Below are positions 43,642 through 53,498 of a stretch of DNA of 64,000 bases, in pieces. Position 1 is the first letter of the stretch, and each line of letters begins with the position of its first letter. This stretch comes from Pirellulales bacterium. GTDB lineage: Bacteria > Planctomycetota > Planctomycetia > Pirellulales > JACPPG01. Location: NCBI GenBank assembly GCA_036499395.1, contig DASYDW010000095.1, positions 1 to 64,000 on the forward strand, in the 5' to 3' direction. Under the pieces are notes generated by a model. The model was not told where the DNA came from. It was given only the letters and a program-made list of their open reading frames with translations, and did not search any database. Both the position numbers and the translations under genes were made by a program.

Positions 43642-46461
43642 CTAGCCATCGTCCCCAAGCGGCGTCGCGCCGTATTTGACCATCAGCGCGTTTACGATCT
43701 GCTGCGAGATGTTCAGTGGCAGGACCGGCTGGGAAGTGGTACCGCCATAGACGTCGATCTCGGAAATCAGGGCTGAGGCAAAGCCCTGCGGGCCGTCGGA
43801 ACGCTCGAAATCGCCGATCGTGAGATTGGTCAAATTCGACGAGGCGCCGAACCAGCTTCCCGCCACGGTCGGGTAGCTTTCCGGAATCGTGGTGCCTGAA
43901 CCGGTGAAGAACGGCGAAGTATCCATGCCGTTGACCGTCATGCCGTAGCCTTTGCCGGTTCCCATTCCCCAGAAGTGCAACACGTAGGTGACCCCTGGTT
44001 GCAGTTGAAGCTGGCTGCCGCGGATGTCGGTCTGGAACGCATCGTCGCGGAATCGCATGCGGGCCAGTGGCACACCGCCCCCCGATTCGGCCGGCACGAT
44101 ATTCGTCGACGGGTTGTACGACGCGAAGAAGACATAATCCACGGCCGTCGCATCGGACGAGGAGGAGAACAACGTATCACTTTCGAAATTGTCGCCCCCT
44201 CCGAGGAACTGCGCCACGATGAACACGTCACCGCTGTCATCGCTTGGCAGAACCGTCGAGGCATATTTGAGCGCGTCGTTGATGCCGTTGAATTTCAAGG
44301 CCGGCTGCGAATTCATCGAAGGGACGCTGCTCACCAGGTCGGGAGCTTGCCCTTCGGGACTGGGAGTAAACACCGTCGGCAGGGTACCTGTTCCATTCCA
44401 CGAGGTGACGATCTGCTCGCGCAGAACGCCGGTCGGGTTGAGCATTTGCAGACCATGCACAGCGTCGACCGCCGCGCCGCTGGCTTGCGTCAGGGCGAAC
44501 GATTGCGCGAGCCCGGCGCGTTGGTCGGCCGTCATCTGCGAGTAGGGAAACGTGTTCCCTTGCAGCGATTGGATCTGGGCCTGCGTGCGTGCGGTGGTCC
44601 AGATATTCAGGTTCGAGATCGCTCCGTCGAAGTAATTCCCCAGTCCGTTCCAGCGGCCTAGCTCGAGCGGGATGTTCGCCGATGCGGACACCGAGGTCGG
44701 GATCACTCCCACGTTGACGATCGTCTGCTGCGGTTGCCCGTTGATGTAGATCCGCACGTTACCGGCGTTGTAAACCACGGCGATGTCATAGGTCACACTG
44801 GCCTGCATCTTCGCGCCTTGCGTTTCGATGACGCCGGCGACGCGGCCGCTGGGGTCGGCGAACCAGACAGAAACCTCGCCCTCCTCACCGGAGTGTTCTC
44901 CGGTCGCGATCGTTATCGAACCGGCGGCTCCGTAATTCCACTTGCTGAGGAAATTACGATTCGTGGCCAACGTCGCCTGCCGGGCTTGGAACTCGATGGT
45001 GAATTGCGTGGCGTTGTTGAAGATACTGTCCAGCGTGGCATTGTCCGGTTCAGTCATGTACTGACTTTGCGCCGCGTTGAACATCGCGCCGCCCTGGGTC
45101 GTGCCCACCGTGCCCGTCGCCGTGGCATCCAGGTGGATCTCGGGTGTGACCGTCAGCGGAGTGGTTGGCACGGCGAACCGGGTGGTGCTGCCGCCGGTTG
45201 ATTCTCCCTTCGGATTCGTGACTTGCACGCCGAACGACTGATTCTGAACCGCGGTCGTATAGGTGTAGGACAGCTGCACGTCGTAGCTGCCGTTGCCGCG
45301 GGCCACGATCTGACCGTTCGCCCCAGGCGTGCCCGTGAGAACTACGGTATTGCCGTCTCCCAGAGTGACTTGCGCCGTAAACGATTGCGCCGTGGCCGAT
45401 AGATCCGTGGTGGTGAAATGATAGACCACCACGTTACTGAAGGGCGTGCCGACCACGGTCGTAGGCGGGGTTAAGCTGCCTCCCTGCAATGTCGATGGCG
45501 CCACTGAGAACGTGTTGGTGCTGGCCGACGCGGTCATGCCCTGGCCGTCGCTCACGAGGACGCTGAACGTTTGATTCGTGAACGTGGTCATGTATGTGTA
45601 CGACAAAACCACGTCAAATCCGCCGCCGGGACTGGTCGTGATCCGTCCAAACTGGCTGAGACTGCTGGTGAGCGTCACCTGATTCGAATCACCCAGGGTG
45701 ACCACGGCCGAAAAAGTGTCGGCCGAGGCCAACGGGTTGGCGTCAGTGAAGTGAAAGACGGTTGCATTCTTGATTGCTTGCAATTGCGTGGCGACCGGCG
45801 GCGTCAGGCTGCCGGCCGTGATCGGTGCATCGGCCACGTTGAAAGCATTCGTGCTGATGCGTGACGTCTGACTTTGTGGACCACTCACGGAAACCGTGAA
45901 CATCCCGCCGGTGATCGGATGCACGTAGGCGTGCGTGACCTGCACGTCAAATCCGCCGCCGGGATCGGCCACGATACGACCGGCGCTAGTCGGCGTACTG
46001 GTTAGGGTCACGTTGGTGCCGTCGCCAAGAGTGACCAGGGCCGTATAGTCGCTGGCCTTGGCGGCGGGATTGGAATCGGTGAAATGCGAGACCGTGAAGT
46101 TCGTGAACTGCGTACCTGCCATGACGGACGGCGGTGTCAAATTGCCGGCGGCCATGCTACCGGCCGCTTTTCCGAATTGGCTCGAGACGACGGCCAGGTC
46201 CTGACCGTTGACGATACCGTCGAGGTTAGCGTCACCTGACAGTGGCTGCGTGCCCGCGTGCAGCCAGTTCGAACTCACTAGCGCGAGGTCCTGCACATTG
46301 ACGATGCCGTCGCCATTCAGATCGCCTACGGGCGCGACCGCGGTGACGGTCAGCAGGCGTCTCGATTCCAGAGATTCGATTGAAAGGCGCTGTCGAAGGC
46401 CAAATGGCCGCCCCCGGCGCGCAGGCTGGCGATGAGTTCCCAAGATGCATGTCCCGTTCAA
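43642..46461 (-). CDS. Large surface protein: dockerin-type repeats and LamG domain
   Basis: A 939-residue protein. The N-terminal box RLSIESLESRRLLTV is the planctomycete extracellular sorting signal. Two dockerin-type calcium repeats follow (DLNGDGIVNVQDLALVSSNW and DANLDGIVNGQDLAVVSSQF), then four immunoglobulin/cadherin-like repeats starting SLTPP or NLTPP, then a LamG/concanavalin-like domain (about 470-640, FTIEFQARQ, YINGQPQQT) and a C-terminal beta domain. Likely a secreted or cell-surface carbohydrate- or scaffold-binding protein. The start is a TTG and is uncertain. Confidence 0.88.
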   Translation of the reverse strand: MNGTCILGTHRQPARRGRPFGLRQRLSIESLESRRLLTVTAVAPVGDLNGDGIVNVQDLALVSSNWLHAGTQPLSGDANLDGIVNGQDLAVVSSQFGKAAGSMAAGNLTPPSVMAGTQFTNFTVSHFTDSNPAAKASDYTALVTLGDGTNVTLTSTPTSAGRIVADPGGGFDVQVTHAYVHPITGGMFTVSVSGPQSQTSRISTNAFNVADAPITAGSLTPPVATQLQAIKNATVFHFTDANPLASADTFSAVVTLGDSNQVTLTSSLSQFGRITTSPGGGFDVVLSYTYMTTFTNQTFSVLVSDGQGMTASASTNTFSVAPSTLQGGSLTPPTTVVGTPFSNVVVYHFTTTDLSATAQSFTAQVTLGDGNTVVLTGTPGANGQIVARGNGSYDVQLSYTYTTAVQNQSFGVQVTNPKGESTGGSTTRFAVPTTPLTVTPEIHLDATATGTVGTTQGGAMFNAAQSQYMTEPDNATLDSIFNNATQFTIEFQARQATLATNRNFLSKWNYGAAGSITIATGEHSGEEGEVSVWFADPSGRVAGVIETQGAKMQASVTYDIAVVYNAGNVRIYINGQPQQTIVNVGVIPTSVSASANIPLELGRWNGLGNYFDGAISNLNIWTTARTQAQIQSLQGNTFPYSQMTADQRAGLAQSFALTQASGAAVDAVHGLQMLNPTGVLREQIVTSWNGTGTLPTVFTPSPEGQAPDLVSSVPSMNSQPALKFNGINDALKYASTVLPSDDSGDVFIVAQFLGGGDNFESDTLFSSSSDATAVDYVFFASYNPSTNIVPAESGGGVPLARMRFRDDAFQTDIRGSQLQLQPGVTYVLHFWGMGTGKGYGMTVNGMDTSPFFTGSGTTIPESYPTVAGSWFGASSNLTNLTIGDFERSDGPQGFASALISEIDVYGGTTSQPVLPLNISQQIVNALMVKYGATPLGDDG

Positions 46462-46764
46462 GACCCCTTCTCTGCTGCGATCCTAGATACTTTCTTCCAG
46501 GGTCGCAAACGTTCTGTTCCGTGCCGGTGCTGGCGCGCCGATATACCGGGATTTGGCAATTTGCCCGGCAAGCGTTCCGAGGCTTTGAAGGGCCAAGGAT
46601 GCCACATTAGAGCGTAGGCGCAGCGGCACCCTCTTCAGTGTGGATGGCCGGCGGGACGCAAGCAAGCCGCCGGGCCGCGCGGCTGGCCAGATGAAGGAGT
46701 TCCCCGAAAGGGGTATTTTGGCTACGACGTTATCGCCGTGGCCGCTCCGGCTCCCGCGGAATGG
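46462..46764. other. Intergenic region between surface protein gene and glmS
   Basis: No gene was seen. A small hairpin CCCC-GAAA-GGGG followed by TATTTT (about 46702-46717) points rightward and faces no obvious transcript. The promoter of the leftward surface-protein gene should lie here. Confidence 0.45.
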
Positions 46765-48645
46765 CTATTCCACGGTTACGCTCTTGGCCAGGTTGCGCGG
46801 CTTGTCGACGTCGCAGCCACGCAGCACCGCGATGTGATAGGCCAAAAGTTGCAGCGGGATCGCCGTGACGATCGGCTGCAAGAAATCCTCGACGGTCGGA
46901 ATCTGGATCACGTCGTCGGCCAATTCCGCCGCTTGAGTGCCTGCCTCGCATGTCACGGCGATGACCGGTCCGCCGCGAGCCTTGATCTCTTCCATGTTCG
47001 CGATCACTTTGTCGTAAACGACGCCGTGCGGAATCAAGAAGACGCTGGGCGTATTCTCGTCGATCAGCGCGATCGGACCGTGCTTCATTTCCGCGGCCGG
47101 ATAACCTTCGGCGTGGATGTAGCTGATTTCTTTCAGCTTGAGCGCACCTTCCAGAGCCGTGGGGAAATTGAACTGTCGCCCCAGGTATAAGAAGGTGCTG
47201 CAGTGGTGATACTTCTCGGCGATGCGGCGAATCTGGTCATTCGCCTCGAGCGCCTGGGCAACCTTGTTGGGGAGTTCCTGCAAACGCTCGATGATCTTCA
47301 TTCCCTGGGCAAAGCTGAGATGTCGCAACCGGCCGAAGTACAAGGCCAGCATGGTCAACACGGCGCACTGCGAGGTGAAGGCCTTGGTCGAGGCCACGCC
47401 GATTTCCGGGCCGGCGTGCAGATAAATGCCGCCGTCCGCTTCCTGGGCGATGCTCGATCCGACAACATTGCAGATGGCCAGAGTCGGATGCCCCTGCCGC
47501 TTCATTTCGCGCAGCGCCGCCAACGTGTCGGCCGTTTCACCGCTTTGCGTGATGGCGAACACCAGCGTGTTATTGTCGATCGGCGGATTGCGATAGCGCA
47601 GCTCGCTGGCGTATTCCACCTCGACCGGCAGCCGGGCGAACTCTTCCAGCAGGTACTCGCCGACCATGGCCGAATGCCAACTTGTGCCGCAAGCCGTGAG
47701 AATGATGCGATTCACGCTGCGCAGTTGCTGCGGCGAAAGATTCAAGCCGCCGAAATGCGCCGTGGCCTCGTCGACCGACAGGCGGCCACGCATGGCGTTG
47801 CGCAACGTCTCGGGCTGCTCGAAAATCTCCTTGAGCATGAAGTGATCGTAATTGCCCAGGTCGACATCGCCCGATTGCAGTTCGAGCGTTTGCACGTTGT
47901 GGTGTATCTCGCCTTGGTCGCGATTGATGACACGCAGGCCATTGGCCGTGACCACCGCAATTTCATACTCGGCCAGGTAAACGATCTTGTCGGTGTACCC
48001 GACCAGCGGTGAAGCGTCGCTGGCGATGAAGTGCTCATCCTCGCCAACTCCCACGACCAGCGGGCTGCCATGCCGGGCCGCGATGATGACGTCGGGATAG
48101 TCGTGAAAAAGGACCGCCACACCGTAGGTCCCTTGCAGCTTGGCGAGCGCGGCGCTCACGGCGGCGATCAGCGGTTCGTGCGGGTCGCCCGAACCGGCGC
48201 CATTTTGCCCGCGATGGACCAGCTCTTTTCCCAGGCAATCCGCAATCAGATGAGCCACGACCTCGGTATCGGTCGCCGAGTGGAATTCGTACCCAGCGCT
48301 GATCAGGTATTCCTTCAGCGCACGATAGTTTTCGATGACGCCGTTGTGAACGATGGCCAGGTCGTGTCGTCCGCCGTAGTGCGGGTGCGCGTTGGCATCC
48401 GTTGCAGCGCCGTGCGTGGCCCAGCGGGTGTGGCCGATGCCGATTTGACCTTCGGCGGGTTCGTCGGAGAGGATCGAGATCAAATGTTCGAGCCGGCCGG
48501 CGGCCTTGGCCAGGGCGAAATCACCTGACGGCGTAATCGTTACCACGCCCGAGCTGTCGTAGCCGCGATACTCCAGGCGGCGCAGCCCCTGAATGAGAAA
48601 CTCGCTGGCGTTGCGAAAACCGACGTACCCGACAATGCCACACAT
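46765..48645 (-). CDS. glmS: Glutamine-fructose-6-phosphate aminotransferase (GlmS)
   Basis: A 626-residue two-domain enzyme making glucosamine-6-phosphate, the first step of UDP-GlcNAc synthesis. The N-terminal glutaminase domain starts MCGIVGYVG with nucleophile Cys2, then RLEYRGYDSSGV and GHTRWATHG. The C-terminal half has two SIS domains (CGTSWHSAMVGEYLLEEFAR; ITQSGETADTLAAL) and ends DKPRNLAKSVTVE, the usual tail. Length and motifs are normal. No glmS ribozyme was recognised upstream. It is transcribed alone. Confidence 0.97.
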   Translation of the reverse strand: MCGIVGYVGFRNASEFLIQGLRRLEYRGYDSSGVVTITPSGDFALAKAAGRLEHLISILSDEPAEGQIGIGHTRWATHGAATDANAHPHYGGRHDLAIVHNGVIENYRALKEYLISAGYEFHSATDTEVVAHLIADCLGKELVHRGQNGAGSGDPHEPLIAAVSAALAKLQGTYGVAVLFHDYPDVIIAARHGSPLVVGVGEDEHFIASDASPLVGYTDKIVYLAEYEIAVVTANGLRVINRDQGEIHHNVQTLELQSGDVDLGNYDHFMLKEIFEQPETLRNAMRGRLSVDEATAHFGGLNLSPQQLRSVNRIILTACGTSWHSAMVGEYLLEEFARLPVEVEYASELRYRNPPIDNNTLVFAITQSGETADTLAALREMKRQGHPTLAICNVVGSSIAQEADGGIYLHAGPEIGVASTKAFTSQCAVLTMLALYFGRLRHLSFAQGMKIIERLQELPNKVAQALEANDQIRRIAEKYHHCSTFLYLGRQFNFPTALEGALKLKEISYIHAEGYPAAEMKHGPIALIDENTPSVFLIPHGVVYDKVIANMEEIKARGGPVIAVTCEAGTQAAELADDVIQIPTVEDFLQPIVTAIPLQLLAYHIAVLRGCDVDKPRNLAKSVTVE

Positions 48646-49156
48646 GGAAACACCATACAGGGCTGATGGTTTACGACCGACCCGACGCCGGACTCGTTGA
48701 TTCTACTGCCTGTGAGAGCGAAACCTAGCTGGCAGCGGGTATCCGGACCTCGGGACGAGGGCCTGATGCACTGCAGGACGGCTGGGACTTTTTGGTGGGT
48801 GGGGTCGGAACTGTCAGCCGGAAGGCTGGCGGATCTTGCCCCTACTGTGTCGCTAGCGGCGGCGTGGGCCGGGCTGGCGATTCGCTGCCACAGATGTTCG
48901 TTCGAGGAGGATTGACGGACGGGGAGAACTGATATGCTATCGGCCAATTGTAGTTGCCCCGCCAGTTACGTCACCAATCAATTGCAGCGAGCAAGGCATT
49001 TGGTCAAAGAGAAATCACTCGGTACCCACGATTGACCGGCACAGCCGGCAGATCCCGAATGCGTCGTGGCCTCGGTCGCGAATCAGGGGGCTGCCAAACG
49101 GCATACGGGGCGTGAAACCGGCGTTTTCGCCTGTGACATTTGTGGATTGAGAACCG
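48646..49156. other. Intergenic region upstream of glmS
   Basis: About 500 bp without a credible gene. It should hold the leftward glmS promoter; no strong consensus was identified. Confidence 0.5.
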
Positions 49157-49423
49157 CTAATAGCCACGCTTGAAACCCGCCGTCAGGCAACCCGCGGCCA
49201 CGATCAGGACAAAGGCCCAGCAGGCAAACACCACACCGCGACCGAAGACCGCACCGGGAGCGGCAAGGGTGCAGAACATGCCCGCCAATACGATGCAGAC
49301 CCGCAGCACGTCCGGCGGACCGTCGTGATCCATGCCCAGCTTTAGCATCACGATGCCGCCGATCGCCCACACGGCGGCGCGCACGACGTTTCCGCCCGTG
49401 ATGTGTAAATGGGGCCATTTCAT
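49157..49423 (-). CDS. Small membrane protein of unknown function
   Basis: An 88-residue protein with two or three membrane segments (VVRAAVWAIGGIVMLKLGM; LRVCIVLAGMFCTLAAPGAV; VVFACWAFVLIVAAGCLTAG). It is short, with no motif. The ribosome binding site is weak, so the call rests on hydrophobic periodicity and a plausible start MKWPHLH. Confidence 0.5.
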   Translation of the reverse strand: MKWPHLHITGGNVVRAAVWAIGGIVMLKLGMDHDGPPDVLRVCIVLAGMFCTLAAPGAVFGRGVVFACWAFVLIVAAGCLTAGFKRGY

Positions 49424-49595
49424 TTCATCGATCTTACCGTCGAGAAAGCGCTGATTACCACAGCGAGTGAATCACGTTAAGCTGCATGGTGATGATGAGC
49501 CGTAGAATTCCCGGGGGCAGCCAACAGTCATTGGTCGATGCACAGAAGCTTTCGATATTGGCGATTATTGTTACACACACCGCAAGCCCTTCGCG

Positions 49596-50036
49596 ATGCT
49601 AACCATTAATAGGTCGCACCGACGCTGGTACCGATTCTCGACGACGACGATGTTTGTCGTCCTGACATTGGTGGCTGTCTGGTTAGGAAGGGAAACTAAT
49701 TTCGTGTTCCAGCGCAGATCATTTCTGCATGCCGTGAGGGCCGAGAAGGAAATCGGCTTTGCAAGCGGTGCGAAGATAGCCGCCGAAGCGGAGGCGCACG
49801 GCGTCAGTTACAAACGGGTCGAGGCGTCTCGCTGGAGGCGTCGTTTAGGTGACGAAGCGATCGAAGAGTTCTTCGTACCGGATCGGTCTCCGGACCGGAT
49901 TGAAACAATTCGCAAGTTGTTTCCCGAGTCGATGATTCTGGAAGTGATCAAAGAAAGCGAAACGGGTGATCTCGGCCTGATCTACAAGCCGGACCGGGAT
50001 CGCGGCGACTTGATAGGCGAGACGCAAACGCGCTGA
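49596..50036 (+). CDS. Small membrane-anchored planctomycete protein
   Basis: A 146-residue protein. An N-terminal basic stretch (RSHRRWYRFSTTTMF) precedes one membrane segment (VVLTLVAVWLGRE), a pattern common in planctomycete proteins of unknown function. The C-terminal part is charged and soluble (IEEFFVPDRSPDRIETIRKL). It lies 90 bp before the cobalamin riboswitch region and is probably unrelated to it. Confidence 0.65.
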   Translation: MLTINRSHRRWYRFSTTTMFVVLTLVAVWLGRETNFVFQRRSFLHAVRAEKEIGFASGAKIAAEAEAHGVSYKRVEASRWRRRLGDEAIEEFFVPDRSPDRIETIRKLFPESMILEVIKESETGDLGLIYKPDRDRGDLIGETQTR

Positions 50037-50124
50037 ACTGTCGTTCGTGGACGCTTTCCGTCATCGTTAACGGGCCGTTTCATTATCAACGGTACCTCGG
50101 TCCATTCTTCATTGACGATTTCCG

Positions 50125-50372
50125 CCGGTCGTGATAGGTTTCTTGCTTAATCGTGCATTGGTGGCCGGGGGCTCAGCTTGAGCTTGCCGGCAAACAGGGA
50201 ACTCCGGTGAAATTCCGGGACGGCCCCGCCGCTGTAACCGAAGTTACGAGGGCGCCTATCCAAGCCATTGTCGTGGCTCGAACCGCGACAAACAGGTAGC
50301 CATTGTCGCAGCAATGCTGTGACGAGAAGGCCAGGGTGGCCCGAGGTCGGTAGTCAGAAGACCTACCAATGC
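50125..50372 (+). promoter_or_regulatory. Cobalamin (B12) riboswitch
   Basis: It contains the conserved core blocks of the cobalamin aptamer: GGTCGTGATAGGTTTC, then GCCGGCAAACAGGGAA, CTCCGGTGAAATTCCGGGAC, GGCCCCGCCGCTGTAACCG and the B12-box-like end GTAGTCAGAAGACCTACC. The order and spacing match the known class. It lies on the plus strand ahead of the DUF1559/DUF4465 genes. Boundaries are approximate. The expression platform should be within 50373-50534 and was not resolved. Confidence 0.92.
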
Positions 50373-50534
50373 GGTGACTGTTAGCGCGCTGCGAGGGACA
50401 GGCGCTCGGTTGAGTTTGCTTGCGCAAAAAGGGTCTTCCTTCGCTCGCTGGCGATGATCTCGATGGACCGGCCGCTGCGCGCAGTGACCGTGCCAAGGGT
50501 CGCGCTGCGCGAGTGCAGCGAAGTCGCCACGGAC

Positions 50535-51347
50535 ATGATCCATCGCCTTGATGTCGCGCCACGTCGCGCGGGAATGTCGCTCGTCGAGCTGCTGGTCGTG
50601 ATCGCGATCATCGGTGTGCTGGTGGCGCTGCTTCTGCCCGCGGTCCAGCAAGGACGCGAAGCGGCCCGACGCAACCAGTGCCTGAACAACCTGCGGCAGA
50701 TGGGCATCGCTCTGCAGAACTATCACGAGGCATGCACGACGCTGCCCAGTGGTTGCATCGAACGGCGCGGCGTCGCAAACCGGAATGGCCGGCAGATCGC
50801 CTGGAGCGCACTGATACTCCCGTTCCTCGAGCAACAGGCCGTTTTCGATACGCTGGATCTGAATACCGCGTTCGATAGCGCGCAGAACGCGGCCGGCGCG
50901 GCGATTGTCCTGCCGGTTTATATCTGTCCAAGCGTCGATCGGGCGGTGCAGAGCCCGACGACGGGACGGGCTCCCAGTGATTACGGCGGCATCTACGGTC
51001 CGCGTTTCACCCCCGACACGAACAGTCCGCCGCGCGGCATGTTGATCTACGACACGCCGATCAAGTTGTCGGACGTGCTAGACGGCACGAGCGCCACGCT
51101 GGTCGTGTCCGAGGACTCGATCTATCTGCCGGCAGGCGAATGGATCAGCGGCATGTCGGTGTTCGACGTCTCTTACCCGATCAACACCGCGCCCAGCATC
51201 GACAACGACATTCACAGCCAGCACCCGAATGGTGCGAACGGGCTGTTCGTGGATGGCGCGGCAAAGTTCTTAACGGCCTCGATGACCACGAGCGTGCTCT
51301 CGGCCATCTGCACGCGCGCCACAGGCGAGCCGGTCGCCGGTTTTTGA
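50535..51347 (+). CDS. DUF1559 pseudopilin-like protein
   Basis: A 270-residue protein. The type II pseudopilin N-terminus (RRAGMSLVELLVVIAIIGVL then VALLLPAVQQGREAARRNQC) is followed by the DUF1559 body (LNNLRQMGIALQNYHEACTT, LPFLEQQAVFDTLDL) and the C-terminal HPNGANGLFVDGAAKFL block. Such proteins are processed by a prepilin peptidase and lie in the envelope. The ATG at 50535 gives a short pilin leader; the open frame runs further upstream. First gene after the riboswitch. Confidence 0.85.
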   Translation: MIHRLDVAPRRAGMSLVELLVVIAIIGVLVALLLPAVQQGREAARRNQCLNNLRQMGIALQNYHEACTTLPSGCIERRGVANRNGRQIAWSALILPFLEQQAVFDTLDLNTAFDSAQNAAGAAIVLPVYICPSVDRAVQSPTTGRAPSDYGGIYGPRFTPDTNSPPRGMLIYDTPIKLSDVLDGTSATLVVSEDSIYLPAGEWISGMSVFDVSYPINTAPSIDNDIHSQHPNGANGLFVDGAAKFLTASMTTSVLSAICTRATGEPVAGF

Positions 51348-51405
51348 AGTCAGCGCCGGCTTGACCGTTCTCCGATTCTTTCTTCCCTCATGTAGGAGTG
51401 TTTTC

Positions 51406-52467
51406 ATGTCTCGGCAAACTGCGTTATTTATCACGGCGATCATCGCCGCTTGTTCCTTGAAGACCGCGCGGGCCGAAGTCGTCAATTTCGAAGATCTGCC
51501 CCTGGCGCCGGGTACTAGTTACACCAACAATTATCAAACCGGAGAGGCGACCTTCGAGAGTGGCGCGACCGCGGCGAATCCCAATGGCGGCGCGACGTTC
51601 AATTACAACGGCGAGTATGTCGACACCTCGTCATCGCCGCCGGTCGTGGTGTGGGCCGGTTGGTCGTACGCCAACACGGCAACTCCCGCCACGGCGTCGA
51701 TCGGCGGGCCGGGCGATTACATCTATCAGTACGATGCGGCAGCTCCGACCGGCGCCGGCGGATCAGCGACGTACGCAATGGGCTACTACGACCCGTACAA
51801 CAACGTGGTGCCGACGATCACGCTGCCAGCCGGCGAGCATCCGGTGAGCGTGCAAGTCACGAATAGCACCTTCACGGCGCTAGCGATGCAATACTACGAC
51901 GGCTACACGCCCCTATATTCGACGGCCAACGCGGATCGGTTCACGCTGACGATCACGGGCTATGACGCGGCGAATCACGCGGTCGGCGCGGTGAACATGA
52001 ACCTGGCGGATTTCAATCTCAAGGACACCGGGGCACCGTACGTCGTGCAGAATTGGACGAACGTTAATCTCGGTTCACTGTACAACGCGCAGACGCTCGC
52101 GTTTACGATGTCGTACGACAACAAGGATGGCGCGGTTTCGGATCCGGTCAACATCCTCACGCCGACGTATCTCGCGATCGACAATCTCAGCCTGACCAAG
52201 GTCTCCGGCGACGCCAATGGCGACGGCATCGTCAACGGACAGGACCTGGCGCTCGTATCCAGTTCGTGGCTGAAGTCGACGCCTGGCGCGGACGTCAATG
52301 GCGACGGCATTGTTAACGGTCAGGATCTGGCGCTCATGTCGTCGAATTGGTTGGCCACGCCGCCTGCAGCTGGAGCATCGGCCGCCGCGGTACCCGAGCC
52401 GGGCGCGGCCGCGCTGGCCCTGCTCGGTTTGGCGCTTGTGACGCTGGGCCGTAAACTGCGGCGATGA
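51406..52467 (+). CDS. DUF4465 surface protein with dockerin repeats and PEP-CTERM
   Basis: A 353-residue exported protein. Signal peptide 1-23; DUF4465 domain about 25-265 with WAGWSYANT, ATYAMGYYDP, VTNSTFTALAM, DRFTLTITGYDA, MNLADFNLKD and TPTYLAIDNLS; two dockerin-type calcium repeats (about 268-287 and 296-315); and a C-terminal sorting segment AVPEPGAAALALLGLALVTL then GRKLRR. DUF4465 proteins are often under cobalamin riboswitches in Bacteroidetes, and one lies upstream here, so a role in cobalamin capture is inferred. AGGAGTG supports the start; its stop overlaps the next start. Confidence 0.9.
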   Translation: MSRQTALFITAIIAACSLKTARAEVVNFEDLPLAPGTSYTNNYQTGEATFESGATAANPNGGATFNYNGEYVDTSSSPPVVVWAGWSYANTATPATASIGGPGDYIYQYDAAAPTGAGGSATYAMGYYDPYNNVVPTITLPAGEHPVSVQVTNSTFTALAMQYYDGYTPLYSTANADRFTLTITGYDAANHAVGAVNMNLADFNLKDTGAPYVVQNWTNVNLGSLYNAQTLAFTMSYDNKDGAVSDPVNILTPTYLAIDNLSLTKVSGDANGDGIVNGQDLALVSSSWLKSTPGADVNGDGIVNGQDLALMSSNWLATPPAAGASAAAVPEPGAAALALLGLALVTLGRKLRR

Positions 52468-53303
52468 GCCGCGAACCGACCGACTTCGTTCACATCGCTC
52501 GCCAGCATAATCGGCGCGCGTGGGATGCGCTGGTCGCGCGCGAGCAACGTTTCACGCGCCCCGCGCGCGACGCCGACGTGTCTGACTCGCCCTCGATCGT
52601 GGCGGGGGATACATGGCTCGAAGGGGGCGTGAAGGGCCGGCGCGTGTTGTGCCTGGCCGCCGGCGGCGGACGACAAAGCGCGTTCTACGCGGCGGCAGGC
52701 GCCCTGGTGACGGTCGTTGATATCAGTCCGGCGATGCTGGCGCTCGATCGGCAAGTCGCCACGGAGCGAGGGCTGAACATCCGCGCCATCGAAACGTCGA
52801 TGGACGATCTGTCGTGTTTCATGGCCGGCGAATTCGACGTCGTGATTCAGCCGGTCAGCTCGTGTTACGTGCCCGACGTGGGGCGCGTCTATCGCGAAGT
52901 AGCGCGCGTGATCGCGGCCGGGGGCATCTACATCAGCCAGCACAAGCAGCCGGCCAGTCTGCAGGCCGATGTGCGGGCAAGCACGCACGGCTATGAATTG
53001 ACGGAGCCGTACTACCGCAGCGGCCCGCTTCCGGCGGTTGTGAACAGCCCCCATCGTGAAGAGGGGACTTTCGAGTTTTTGCATCGCTGGGAAGAGCTGA
53101 TCGGCGAGTTATGCCGTGCCGGGTTCGTCGTCGAAGATTTGCTCGAGCCGGTGCATGCCGAGGCGCAAGCCGCCCCGGGTGACTTCGCCCATCGCAGCCG
53201 TTACGTCGCCCCGTATGTTCGCATCAAGGCGCGACGCATCGCCAAGGGGTCGGCCGGCGCGGCAGCCGAGGGCGGTTCTCAGGCGCTGTGGACCCCCACG
53301 TAA
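52464..53303 (+). CDS. Class I SAM-dependent methyltransferase
   Basis: A 279-residue soluble enzyme. Motif I is VLCLAAGGGRQSAFYAAAGA (about residues 61-80), motif II VTVVDISPAML, and motif IV-like region FDVVIQPVSSCYVPD. It starts HNRRAWDALVAREQRF, a pattern of small-molecule methyltransferases. Overlaps the DUF4465 gene by four bases (ATGA), so it is under the same B12 control. The substrate is unknown. Confidence 0.88.
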   Translation: MSREPTDFVHIARQHNRRAWDALVAREQRFTRPARDADVSDSPSIVAGDTWLEGGVKGRRVLCLAAGGGRQSAFYAAAGALVTVVDISPAMLALDRQVATERGLNIRAIETSMDDLSCFMAGEFDVVIQPVSSCYVPDVGRVYREVARVIAAGGIYISQHKQPASLQADVRASTHGYELTEPYYRSGPLPAVVNSPHREEGTFEFLHRWEELIGELCRAGFVVEDLLEPVHAEAQAAPGDFAHRSRYVAPYVRIKARRIAKGSAGAAAEGGSQALWTPT

Positions 53304-53498
53304 CACACAGTCGGCCGATCTTGCCGTTCGGCATTGGCTCGGCATCCGGTCGACGCACGGCGCGGAGAGTTACAGTTTGGCGGCGGGGCGGTTGAAATTA
53401 GGCGTCGCTTGGGGGATGATCGAGGCCACACATCGCGAGCTCGCTGGCGGCGGGCAAGCACGATCTGATTCCCTTCTCAAAATCGACTGGTTACCGCA

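Noticed and set aside
48646..48900. Possible glmS ribozyme upstream of glmS
   Set aside because: No recognisable glmS ribozyme core was seen; that regulator is known mainly from Firmicutes.
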